This document shows, piece after piece, positions 15,501 to 23,228 of a stretch of 33,804 bases of DNA. This DNA comes from PVC group bacterium (GTDB lineage Bacteria > Verrucomicrobiota > Kiritimatiellia > CAIKKV01 > CAITUY01), in NCBI GenBank assembly GCA_945870225.1, contig CAMBRF010000024.1:1-33804 (forward strand), in the 5' to 3' direction. A program made the position numbers and the translations under genes. The notes under the pieces are model-generated. The model did no database searches, had not been told where the DNA came from, and saw only the letters and a program-made list of their open reading frames with translations. How positions within the stretch are numbered: position 1 is the stretch's first letter; every line of letters begins with the position of its first letter.

Positions 15501-15673
15501 GCATTCCGGAAAAAGCGGGACAGCAGCCACCAGAGCAGTAATGCGGCACCCTGTAACACCAGGGCGGCCCGGACCAGGCTGAACGGGGTCAGAATCGACA
15601 GGTTGTTCAGCAGCAGCGTGGTTACCGGAAACAGCGCAAACAGGAATGGGTGTATGATCCAGCGTTTCATCAT
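12539..15673 (-). CDS. Large membrane AlkP/sulfatase-superfamily protein with discoidin-like and beta-sandwich tails
   Basis: 1044 residues from ATG 15673 (a second ATG follows at once; an in-frame TTG at 15697 is less likely). Four or five membrane helices occupy residues ~10-130. An alkaline-phosphatase-fold domain spans ~150-480: metal Asp161 in HIVLDGFG, a probable Thr202 nucleophile in NYLKTMHSMGS followed by LSMDYLPG, His345 in APHPPF, and Asp420-His421 in GDHGSG. Residues ~550-692 look like an F5/8-type-C (discoidin) sandwich, ~865-895 like a single TPR hairpin, and ~907-1042 like another beta-sandwich. Related membrane enzymes transfer or remove phospho- or sulfo-groups on envelope polymers on the outer face of the membrane. 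Substrate unknown. Confidence 0.82.
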   Translation of the reverse strand: MMKRWIIHPFLFALFPVTTLLLNNLSILTPFSLVRAALVLQGAALLLWWLLSRFFRNARAAAVAASVLVFVFFLGRQEGGWGMPIFWGILFAGLMITGRWKPQRMAALSPAMTIMALILLLMQGAQFAQAYRPAPLEPVTFKPPARQDSREVPHIVHIVLDGFGRIDLLQKQFGCDVRFLQQHLESKGFFVATNATANYLKTMHSMGSTLSMDYLPGTSTTGLTSQTMLSRPQLDRLAGNSPVMNLLARSGYKCEGSVVSEVLLREWNTPSRIGLGVTFPERTFLQRTIIYPLLNDGGPPKGYGPKHAELLREHYARVKGAFDDNLQELAGPDPVFKIMHIIAPHPPFVFLADGRPQPYWQTDDFLFSDGNHYLYNDASWSNYREGYAEQVQYVAQETCRLVDRILTVSTRPVAIIVQGDHGSGLDFSFESSEGNLDGRASILMAIRLPGRTPPLSDDVQSPINLYRYLFRELWQPDIPLLPSRTFYSGWTSPEVYEDVTEKVAGQHRTWTFTETQEHRTVEAFLRATSSTWARMISEGWVYFDQVRHCAWDTTPLTNGTLTAIDHPTEAAAALNDYDLGTTWRIVLKAGRTTRVRIDFQEPVSMAGLRLISMERAWPGIRELKVETTQGPVVVLTNWVPSGFTWSGPELFLRDRKAQQELFFHSQTVIRIEMELFAVTDDDLVALNDIECLAPAPWPEQWRQSELMDALSQKGTQQVYAPRWLEQILHEKSEGRVAATLPMAYLRRSAFSYWRDMSSSLSPLQLTLNTVVVGYRSDLAQSQEAFQRAEITPHSQIMGPLVLFSFDQRNWKEEYSYNERLFDLDGRVRYDSDNLKTKNLARFFHEQAQPTGVPLTQKIKWLTRCVAAYPDYQPAWRQLSDLQLKAGNEPAALAARREWRERTEPASRCAASFEGGATLLGYTLATNRLTAGAQNTLIAFWQVPPSLSRANLSTFLHFRQGKWRFQGDRVFLDKHPSYVMRNQPFQEVFRQEMPFEVPADTPSGSYEIILGLYNRGSERRLKVQSEFEASKQAVKLPTTLTIGKP

Positions 15674-15804
15674 TGTACTCTTGAGACGGTTTCGCAATTC
15701 TGCCTGAAATGATGCGATACAGCAATGTCATCTGAAGAAAATAGTGCTTGGTTGCGGCCCTGAGTTTTTCTAGCTTACAGTGAACATATACAAATTTAGA
15801 CCTT
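15674..15804. promoter_or_regulatory. Divergent promoter region
   Basis: 131 bp separate the AlkP-like gene (minus) from the four-gene glycosyltransferase operon (plus). The plus-strand side has an AT-rich stretch (CATATACAAATTTA, ~15784-15797) directly before the ATG and no clear Shine-Dalgarno sequence. No convincing -35/-10 pair could be fixed. Confidence 0.35.
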
Positions 15805-16953
15805 ATGATCGAAAAACCTGAACTCAGCATAGTCATTCCCTGTCTCAATGAGGAACGTACGCTGGGAAAAACACTGCGTCTGGCGCATGAGGCGATTCGT
15901 CTCTCGGGACTGCGGGGCGAAGTGGTCGTGGCCGACAATGGCTCGACCGACCGGTCGGGCGTCCTCGCGGAGGAGGGTGGTGCCCGGGTCGTGACGTGCA
16001 CCCAGAAGGGATACGGATCGGCCCTCATAGACGGCATCCGGGGTTCCCGGGGCACGTATATCGTCATGGGCGATGCGGACGCGACCTACGATTTTCGGGA
16101 AGCGGTTCCCTTTGTGGAGGCGCTGAAGGGCGGGGCCGACCTGGTGATGGGAACCCGCCTGCGCGGTAACATTGACAAGGGGGCGATGCCGTTCCTTCAC
16201 CGCTGGTTGGGCACTCCGGTCCTGACCTTCCTGATCAACCGATTTTTCGGAACGCGGATCAGCGATTGCAATTGCGGGATGCGTGCGTTTACGCGCCAGG
16301 CGTTCGACCGCCTCGGCCTGGTGTCGGGCGGCATGGAGTTCGCCTCCGAGATGATCATCAAGGCGGCGCTCTTCGGTTTGCGCATCGAGGAACGACCTTG
16401 CAGTCTCCATTGTGATACGCGCGGCAAGCCACCGCATCTCAAGACTTGGCGTGACGGCTGGCGGCATCTCCGGTTCATTCTGCTGTTCGCCCCCGACATG
16501 GTGTTTGCGGTGCCGGGCTGGTTCCTGTTCAGTATGGGACTGTTCATCACCGCGCTGGTTCTGCCGCGCCAGTTCCGGGTGGGCCCTCTTGTGATGGATT
16601 ATCACCATTGTTTCTACAGCGTGCCCATGATCCATATCGGCTACCAGGCCTTATGGTTTCACCGGTTTGAGAAATACTTTGTCCATTTTTCAGGCTACTT
16701 CAAAGAGCGGATGGACCCCCTGCCTGTCCGCCCCTTTCCCTTGGAGGTCTGGCTGCTGGGGGGAGGAGCCCTGGTCCTGGCGGGACTGGGTGTGTTTGGA
16801 ATGATCATGACGAAGTGGATCAGTGTCTCCTTTGGCAACCTGAGCCAGTTCCGGGCCGGTATCGCCGGGATGTTCCTCTTGTTGCTGGGCATGCAGACCA
16901 TCATGAATGCGATGAGCCTCAGCATGATGGACATCAAACTAAAACGCCTGTGA
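15805..16953 (+). CDS. Family 2 glycosyltransferase, polyprenyl-phosphate-sugar synthase (DPM1)-like
   Basis: 382 residues. The GT2 domain runs from LSIVIPCLNEERTL with DNGSTDRSG, the donor/metal motif GDADATYDF (about residues 91-99), GTRLRGN and the DCNCGMRAF / GGMEFASEM acceptor region, which are features of dolichyl-phosphate-mannose/glucose synthase-like enzymes. After ~residue 230 come about four membrane helices. Such enzymes move a sugar from a nucleotide donor onto polyprenyl phosphate, producing the lipid-linked donor that GT-C glycosyltransferases use. Two GT-C genes lie in the same operon, a strong contextual match. ATG 15805 is the first plausible start. Confidence 0.88.
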   Translation: MIEKPELSIVIPCLNEERTLGKTLRLAHEAIRLSGLRGEVVVADNGSTDRSGVLAEEGGARVVTCTQKGYGSALIDGIRGSRGTYIVMGDADATYDFREAVPFVEALKGGADLVMGTRLRGNIDKGAMPFLHRWLGTPVLTFLINRFFGTRISDCNCGMRAFTRQAFDRLGLVSGGMEFASEMIIKAALFGLRIEERPCSLHCDTRGKPPHLKTWRDGWRHLRFILLFAPDMVFAVPGWFLFSMGLFITALVLPRQFRVGPLVMDYHHCFYSVPMIHIGYQALWFHRFEKYFVHFSGYFKERMDPLPVRPFPLEVWLLGGGALVLAGLGVFGMIMTKWISVSFGNLSQFRAGIAGMFLLLLGMQTIMNAMSLSMMDIKLKRL

Positions 16954-16961
16954 ACCCTGCC

Positions 16962-17945
16962 ATGTCGTCGCCCCCGTTCATCTCAGTCATTCTTCCGGTG
17001 TACAACGGGCAGGAGTATCTCGCGACCGCCCTCGACAGCCTTTGCCGTCAATCGGAAGTATCGGTGCTGGACGTCATTGCTGTAGACGATGGTTCCACGG
17101 ATCACACCCTCGCCATCCTGGAGTCGTATCGGGACCGGTTGCCGCTCCGTGTGGTGGCGCAGGCGCGGGCCGGCAATTGGGTTGCGGGAGTCAATAAGGG
17201 GTTGAGCCTGGCGGTTGGAGAGTATGTCAGCATTCTTCATCAGGATGATCTCTGGGCGCCCGATCGGCTGGCGACCCTTCTCGAGTGGACCTGCAGAATG
17301 AAAGGCGTGGACATGTTCCTGAACCCCTCGCATTACATCGACAGGCAGGGGCGGTCTTTGGGGTTATGGTCATGCCCGTTGCCTTTGCATGGCCGTCCGC
17401 TGGCACCCGCGGAATGGTTTCCCTCCCTTCTGGTTCAAAATTTTATCTCCATGCCGGCCCCGGTGATGCGGCGGGAGACGTTGCTCCGTCTCCCGCGCAT
17501 GGATGAAGCCGTCGTCTATACGGCGGACTGGAAACTCTGGCTCACATTGGCGTCAACCTGTTCGGCCGTCTATATTCCGAGTCCGATCACCTCGTTTCGC
17601 ATACATGCCGTTTCGCAAACCATTCAGTGTATCCGGAATCTGGCGGATTACCGGCGGCAGATGGAGCAGGTCGTGGCGGACTTCCTGCCCGCGCTGACCG
17701 GGATCACCCCCGATCATGAGCGCTGGCGGCGACTGGCGTTGTATTCGATCGAGGTCAATGTGGCGCTGGCGGCCCGGGCCCAGAACGGGAAAAAAAGCCT
17801 CGTCCCTGTTTTGATTCAGGGGCTGGGGCTGGGGCTCGTGGATTTCAGGCTGTATGTAAAATGTTCACGCATCAGGGAGCGGGTGCTGTCCCGGTTGAGG
17901 GCAGGCTTTGTCCGGAACCCCTTAGAAAAGGTGATCCATGGATAA
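16962..17945 (+). CDS. Family 2 glycosyltransferase
   Basis: 327 residues from ATG 16962. A GTG at 16950 in the same frame overlaps the previous stop as GTGA and could also be used. GT-A fold signatures are ISVILPVYNGQEYL, VDDGSTDHTL, the donor region LHQDDLWAPDRL (QDD is the DxD-equivalent metal site, about residue 90) and YTADWKLWLTLA. It has no membrane helices, so it acts on the cytoplasmic face using a nucleotide sugar. It is the second gene of the operon, ending 8 nt inside the next gene. The acceptor is unknown; it could add a branching or first sugar to a lipid carrier. Confidence 0.88.
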   Translation: MSSPPFISVILPVYNGQEYLATALDSLCRQSEVSVLDVIAVDDGSTDHTLAILESYRDRLPLRVVAQARAGNWVAGVNKGLSLAVGEYVSILHQDDLWAPDRLATLLEWTCRMKGVDMFLNPSHYIDRQGRSLGLWSCPLPLHGRPLAPAEWFPSLLVQNFISMPAPVMRRETLLRLPRMDEAVVYTADWKLWLTLASTCSAVYIPSPITSFRIHAVSQTIQCIRNLADYRRQMEQVVADFLPALTGITPDHERWRRLALYSIEVNVALAARAQNGKKSLVPVLIQGLGLGLVDFRLYVKCSRIRERVLSRLRAGFVRNPLEKVIHG

Positions 17946-20409
17946 TCGTATTCTGGCGGCGGGAGCATCGCGGACGCGAGGAAGTGTCGTTTTAAGTCTT
18001 TTCGGGTGTGTCCTGTTTGCCTCGTTTTTCATGGTCGAGCCGGCGGTGTTTGTGCTTCAGCAGGAATGGATTATCTGGCCCAGGGGCTGGTGGCACGCCT
18101 TCCGGTGGCCACTTTTGGTGGCGGTATTTCTCCTCTCCGGCCTGAGTTACAGGCTGGCGCGACGTGCCGCCTTAGATGTGGCCCTTACCCCTGACTGGCG
18201 CCGGTGGATTCACATTCTGACGCCATTCAGCCTGCTCCCGCTTGGGGCCGGGATATCCTTATCGGCCGATTTTCTCCCCTTGGGGTTGGTTTCAAATGGG
18301 CTTTTCTTCCTGCCGGTGTGGATACTATCGGTGGTCATCTGCCGGGCTGTGACCGCTGTCCCGGGAGGACCAGCGGATGGCGCGACCACGCGGCGCTGGG
18401 CCTGGTGGTTGTTGGCTGGAACCACCCTGTTTTTTGCGGGAATCGGTTGCTATGTCTCCGCCACCACGGGAGAACATGTGGGTGACGAGGGCCACTACCT
18501 CATTCAAGCCGAGAGTCTGTTCAAGGATCATGATCTGGACATCAAGAATAACTTTGCCGCGGAGGAGGCAGACCTTGCCAAGGTGGGTCTGCCCAGCCTC
18601 CATATTGCGCCGAATTGCCGGGGGGGGCATTGGTACAGCTGGCATCCCTTTGGCTTGTCCGTTTTGCTGGCACCTTTCTGGCCGGGCGGAATGCCAGTGC
18701 GGCAGTTGATACTGGGGGTGATTTCCGGGGTGGCCTGTGCGGGAATGTTTCTGCTTGGGTGCAGGCTCGGGGCCGGGCGGCGAGCCTCGCTCGGGGCCGT
18801 TCTGCTTTTTTCCGGCAGTGTGTATTGGACGGTTTACTCGGTCCGCTCTCTTCCTGAAGTGCTGGGTGCGGCCTTGCTCATCTGGGTGTTCTGGGCCATC
18901 GCCGCGCAGAAGGATAAACCCTGGATATCCCTCTGGGTGGCCGCCGCCTGTTGTATCTACCTGCCCTTTGCTCATATGCGCTTTCTGCCTCTCGGCCTGA
19001 TGGGCTTCGGTCTTTACGGTCTTGCCGGGTTGTGCGCCACAGGGCCCTGGGGGCGCAAGGTGGTTCGTCTGGCGGTCTTTTCTCTCGTTTGTCTGGCGGG
19101 CGCCACGGTCTATATGGCCATTCAGCGACAGATGTTTGCGGGCGGAGCTTCGTATTCGGTCGAGGATGTTCTCTTTTCGTATCCTTTGGGTGCGTGGGCC
19201 GTCCTTGCGGATGCCCGCGGGGTCATAGCCGTTCTCCCCCTTTTCATGTGGTTGGCGGCCGCCTGGATTGCCGGGATGATGTCTGATCGGGAAACCCGGT
19301 GGTTTTTACTCGGCATCGGGGCCGCGTTTGTCGCCTGCCTGCTGACTTCCTCCACCAATACCGGCTATGTGGGTGGGGCCAGCGTCCCGGGACGCTATGC
19401 GCTGGTGGTCGTTCCGCTTCTGATTCCGGTGGCGGCACGGATGCTGGATCGAGCAACCCCGCAGGCCCGCTGGTGGTTTGTCTTTCTGGGGCTCATTTCC
19501 TCCGCTGTTCTGGTTGTGACGTTGGTCAGGCTCCCGTTGATAGGAAGGAGCTTTATTTGGCCGGTGCCGGCCATCAGTAGCCATCCCTTGTTGTTGAAAC
19601 TGTTCAGCCCTCACTCAACCTTCGTTTATGATCAATCCTGGACGTGCTGGGTCACGTCGATGTATGCGGTGACCGGGATCGGGTTGACGACGATGCTCCT
19701 GCTTTTGCCCGGCGGTCGAAAGGGTCTGTCCCTGCTGGCGCTGGTTGTCATCCTGGCAACGGGGGTTATCGCTCACTGTGCCCTGGCGAAACCGGCCGAG
19801 CCCTACGATGCGGATGTCGTGGCGTCGGAGTTACTTAAACGGGATCTGGACCGCGCCTTGGTCATCCGCAGGGATACCTCTCGCGCGACTCCCTTGTTTG
19901 AGGTCTCCCGCCATGTGTTCCGTGACGTTCGTAACCCGCAACGGCGCCCCATCGTCACCACGCAGGATCTAGGTGTGCGCCGTGTGGACCAGATGCTGTC
20001 CCAACCCCGGATCGAGGTCAACGACTGGGCCGATCGCGGGTTCCGCTGGACAACCTTGACCGCGCCGATTGACCCGCCCCGGGGCAGGAAGTTGATTCGT
20101 GTGGGCGGCCGGATCGAGGGGGCGGCGACCGTCGTCCTCGCCATCAGGGAGGGGGGGCACACGTTGTTCGAGGGCCCCTTGCCGGTCGAGAAGGGGCAGG
20201 TTGGGATTGATCTCGATGTGCCGTGCCGGGGCAAGTCCGGACATCTTTACATTCTGGTCCGGCTGGAAAATGGGGAGGGGATCTTCTATTTGGATGAATT
20301 GTATTGGAGCCCGTACAATGGCCGAATGCTTAAGGCGGACAATCTGCAGCTTCCCGCTGGCCGGGTTCAAGGTCGGAATCCAGAAACCGGAAGGCAAACG
20401 TCAAAATGA
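17938..20409 (+). CDS. Polytopic GT-C-like glycosyltransferase with C-terminal beta-domain
   Basis: 823 residues with a dozen or more hydrophobic segments up to ~residue 615. The first large periplasmic loop contains HVGDEGHYLIQAESL (Asp183-Glu184), the Asp-Glu pair characteristic of PMT/ArnT-type GT-C enzymes, then HWYSWHPFGLSVLLAPFW. The last ~140 residues are a soluble beta-rich domain (GGRIEGAATVVLAI ... GIFYLDELYW), probably carbohydrate- or acceptor-binding. ATG 17938 overlaps the upstream gene by 8 nt and has AAGG about 8 nt before it; the 3' end overlaps the next gene as ATGA. Assignment to GT-C is by motif and topology, so the sugar is unknown. Confidence 0.78.
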   Translation: MDNRILAAGASRTRGSVVLSLFGCVLFASFFMVEPAVFVLQQEWIIWPRGWWHAFRWPLLVAVFLLSGLSYRLARRAALDVALTPDWRRWIHILTPFSLLPLGAGISLSADFLPLGLVSNGLFFLPVWILSVVICRAVTAVPGGPADGATTRRWAWWLLAGTTLFFAGIGCYVSATTGEHVGDEGHYLIQAESLFKDHDLDIKNNFAAEEADLAKVGLPSLHIAPNCRGGHWYSWHPFGLSVLLAPFWPGGMPVRQLILGVISGVACAGMFLLGCRLGAGRRASLGAVLLFSGSVYWTVYSVRSLPEVLGAALLIWVFWAIAAQKDKPWISLWVAAACCIYLPFAHMRFLPLGLMGFGLYGLAGLCATGPWGRKVVRLAVFSLVCLAGATVYMAIQRQMFAGGASYSVEDVLFSYPLGAWAVLADARGVIAVLPLFMWLAAAWIAGMMSDRETRWFLLGIGAAFVACLLTSSTNTGYVGGASVPGRYALVVVPLLIPVAARMLDRATPQARWWFVFLGLISSAVLVVTLVRLPLIGRSFIWPVPAISSHPLLLKLFSPHSTFVYDQSWTCWVTSMYAVTGIGLTTMLLLLPGGRKGLSLLALVVILATGVIAHCALAKPAEPYDADVVASELLKRDLDRALVIRRDTSRATPLFEVSRHVFRDVRNPQRRPIVTTQDLGVRRVDQMLSQPRIEVNDWADRGFRWTTLTAPIDPPRGRKLIRVGGRIEGAATVVLAIREGGHTLFEGPLPVEKGQVGIDLDVPCRGKSGHLYILVRLENGEGIFYLDELYWSPYNGRMLKADNLQLPAGRVQGRNPETGRQTSK

Positions 20410-23228
20410 AAACGTTCAGCTTCGAATGGACACGGAGGCGAGCATGGCTCGCCCTGTTTGGAATTGTCCTGGTCGCGCTTTTATTGCGGACGAGCGGACT
20501 GTTCCGCGGTCTCGATGCGGGTTACATGTTTCACCCTGACGAGCCCAAGCAGGTCATGGCCCTGAAAAATTTCCTCGAGAACCGGTATGTCTGGTATGTC
20601 GGCAACCTGTTCTACGATGGGTATCCGGTCGGATTGAATCATGTGGACGAATGGCTGCTCCGTCCTGTTCTGGCGGGGTGCCGCTTTTGGAAAAGTCATC
20701 TCCAGCCCTCTCTGGTGTCGGATCCTGTTCCCGACCGGTTAACCTTGTTCTACTGGGCGCGTTCCCTCCGGGTGTTGTACGGCTTGGGCGGCGTGATGCT
20801 GGTTTACGTCCTGGGGCGGCGGCTCTGGGGAAATCGCGGCGCCGCCCTCGCGGCTGCGGTCCTGGTGGCGCTGGCCCCGCTGCCGGTTGTCGTGACCCAT
20901 TCCGCCACGGGTGACATCGGGCCGGATCTGTTTACCGCGTTCGTCCTGCTTTTCCTATGTTGGTATGCGGAAGGTTCACGGCGACTCTGGCTGGTGGCCG
21001 CCGGGTTGGCCACCGGCCTCGCCTTTGCCTGTAAGTATAACGGAGCCCTGGCTGGTCTGGCTGTGGCCCTGTTCCTGCTCCTGGAATGGTGGCATGACCG
21101 GCACCTCGCCGGGGCTTTGCGGTCCGGGTTCACGGTGGCGGCGGGATTTCTGATCGGTGTGGTCCTCGGAACCCCGGCGTTTTTGATTGATCGGGCACGG
21201 ACCTGGAAATACATGTACGCCAACTTCGAGTTCCTCCGGAACTATGACGCCAGCGACGAGTTCCTGGCCCGCCCGGCGTGGGATAAGGTGGTTTACTGCC
21301 TCACGAAAAACACGGTGCCAATCCTCTCCGCTTTGGGTTGGACCCTGACGCTGCTCGCTGCGGCCGGTCTGGTTCTGGTGGCGTTCAGGTTCAGGAAGAT
21401 TTGGACCGAACAGGATTCGGGCGCCCGGGACCGGCAGCATGCGATCCTGATGCCCGCCCTCCTCGTGTTCCCCTTTGCCGCGCTCTTTGTGGCCCTGTCC
21501 GGCAAGCCGGAAGTCCAACCCTTCCATTTTTCCTGGCTTCAACTGCCTTTAACAGTGGGGGCGGTATATGCGTTGCGGCAGCTCTGGTGCTGGCGAGGCA
21601 GATGGGGCCAGGTGGCGGCAGCCATTCTGTTCACGGTGACGGTGCTCGAATTCGGGCGGAGTTCCGAACAGGACCTCTTTTTCTGGACGCGAGGCGACAA
21701 TCTCCGATGGAAAGGGATGTGGCCCACTCTGCTCGCGCGCACAGGGGACGCTCCGGCAGGGGCCCCCGATACCGTAAAATGGGTCTATCTCGAACCCATC
21801 GGCCGGACGGTATTCCGGAATCGTGCGTCGACCGTGGTCTTCCATCATGCCGACTTCTGGAACCGGATCCACATGGCCCCTGTGCCCGGCGTTCCCGGTC
21901 CGGTCGATCAGGATTGGATTTTCCCCAACGGTCCCGTGTTCCCCCGCGATGACCGCCTGTTCCAGATTGAGCGGGATGACACCGCCGCCCGGCAGGTCGT
22001 GTTTTACAACGTTCCCGGCGAAGTGACGCTGGGGTTCCGCTCAGGCTCCTGGCCGGCCGCCGTCACGGTTGAGTTCGGGGGCGAAACAAGGACGCTCGTG
22101 ATGGCGCCAAACGACCAACAGACCCTCCGCCTCACGCCCCGTCGCTGGCGGCATAGCGGCGGCAATCGTCTGTTTCCCCAAGGGAGTTATATTGTTCCGC
22201 TGATCGTCCGGACTCAAACGGGCCCGGCCTGGGTCACCGTGATGACTGACGCGCGGGAAGCCCACCTGTTCCAATTGTTCGGCGGAAAAATGATTGACCG
22301 GGCCCTGCTGCAACCGGCGGATGTGCCTTCGCTTGAGCTGATCAATGAAATGCAGCGGATGCGGTATCTCGAGGGCGAAGCCATGAGGGACCTCGTGGCG
22401 GACGAACCACTGGACCGGGTTTGTCGCGTTCCCGCAGACGGCGTGGCGCTGCCCTGCGGCCCCTATATCCTCAGGTGCGAGATCCGGGGGTTGACCGACG
22501 AGGCGGAGGTGACCGTCAAGCTGGACGACTTCTATCGGTGCGGCGATCTGGCGGCATTCGAGGAAACTTTCCGGCTGCAGGCTGGAGTTCAGGTCGTGAC
22601 CTCCCGATTCGCCAAAACCTTTGCTCCCTACCATGGTCAAATCGAGATGGTATGCAAGAAGGGAAACGTCCGCTTGGAAAGATGGTCGCTGGCACCGGAC
22701 ACCCGGCGCATCCGGGATGACTTCCAGCGGTGGGCAGACGGTGGAACGGCTCCTGTCTGGCTGGGGGGCGGTGCCGCCGAAGCCCGGGCTCAGTCCAATC
22801 CGGTGATCCGCTTTGGCAATCGGGCCAGCCTGATCCGCTTGGATTTCCCTAACACGATCCCGCAGACGGGAAAAATCCCCGTCTTCTGCACCATGGAAAT
22901 GGAGCGTTTGGATAAACCGGATTTCGGGGAATATTCCGTCTTCATTCATCTTCTTGACCGCGACGGAAAGATGGTGGACGCCGTCCAGTTTCCCCTCTGG
23001 CAGGCGGTGGCCGTCGGCGCACTGAACAAACCCATCATGTGTGACGTTCCGGAGAATCTCCCGCCAGGCGACTACGCGCTGGCCATGGGAGTGTACAACA
23101 GCCGGACGGAACTGAGGCTTGCCATTCAGGGCGACGGGTTGTCCGAGCGCGAACAGAGAAAACGCTTTCACCTGTTCGGCAAAACAACCGTCACGGAGCA
23201 GAGGCCCGGCGCGGATTCTCAACCATGA
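20406..23228 (+). CDS. PMT/ArnT-family (GT39/GT83-like) glycosyltransferase with long periplasmic C-terminus
   Basis: 940 residues. Helix 1 (about 13-30) is followed by the first-loop motif MFHPDEPKQV (Asp45-Glu46), the acidic catalytic signature of PMT_2 enzymes. Next come SARSL/GRRLWG-type helix pairs, LVALAPLPVVVTHSATGDI and GLATGLAFACKYNG, typical of the family. About ten helices end near residue 425. The remaining ~500 residues are extracellular/periplasmic and beta-rich, ending in a sandwich (about 835-935) whose closing motif P..LP.G.Y....G.YN....E.RL matches the AlkP-like protein's tail. It starts by ATGA overlap with the previous gene (translational coupling) and converges with the GT4 gene, overlapping 38 nt. 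Confidence 0.85.
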   Translation: MKTFSFEWTRRRAWLALFGIVLVALLLRTSGLFRGLDAGYMFHPDEPKQVMALKNFLENRYVWYVGNLFYDGYPVGLNHVDEWLLRPVLAGCRFWKSHLQPSLVSDPVPDRLTLFYWARSLRVLYGLGGVMLVYVLGRRLWGNRGAALAAAVLVALAPLPVVVTHSATGDIGPDLFTAFVLLFLCWYAEGSRRLWLVAAGLATGLAFACKYNGALAGLAVALFLLLEWWHDRHLAGALRSGFTVAAGFLIGVVLGTPAFLIDRARTWKYMYANFEFLRNYDASDEFLARPAWDKVVYCLTKNTVPILSALGWTLTLLAAAGLVLVAFRFRKIWTEQDSGARDRQHAILMPALLVFPFAALFVALSGKPEVQPFHFSWLQLPLTVGAVYALRQLWCWRGRWGQVAAAILFTVTVLEFGRSSEQDLFFWTRGDNLRWKGMWPTLLARTGDAPAGAPDTVKWVYLEPIGRTVFRNRASTVVFHHADFWNRIHMAPVPGVPGPVDQDWIFPNGPVFPRDDRLFQIERDDTAARQVVFYNVPGEVTLGFRSGSWPAAVTVEFGGETRTLVMAPNDQQTLRLTPRRWRHSGGNRLFPQGSYIVPLIVRTQTGPAWVTVMTDAREAHLFQLFGGKMIDRALLQPADVPSLELINEMQRMRYLEGEAMRDLVADEPLDRVCRVPADGVALPCGPYILRCEIRGLTDEAEVTVKLDDFYRCGDLAAFEETFRLQAGVQVVTSRFAKTFAPYHGQIEMVCKKGNVRLERWSLAPDTRRIRDDFQRWADGGTAPVWLGGGAAEARAQSNPVIRFGNRASLIRLDFPNTIPQTGKIPVFCTMEMERLDKPDFGEYSVFIHLLDRDGKMVDAVQFPLWQAVAVGALNKPIMCDVPENLPPGDYALAMGVYNSRTELRLAIQGDGLSEREQRKRFHLFGKTTVTEQRPGADSQP

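Noticed and set aside
12539-15673. Calling the large membrane protein a lipoteichoic acid synthase
   Set aside because: The AlkP fold and membrane helices fit broadly, but LtaS-specific motifs are not evident, the tails differ, and the genome style is not Gram-positive.
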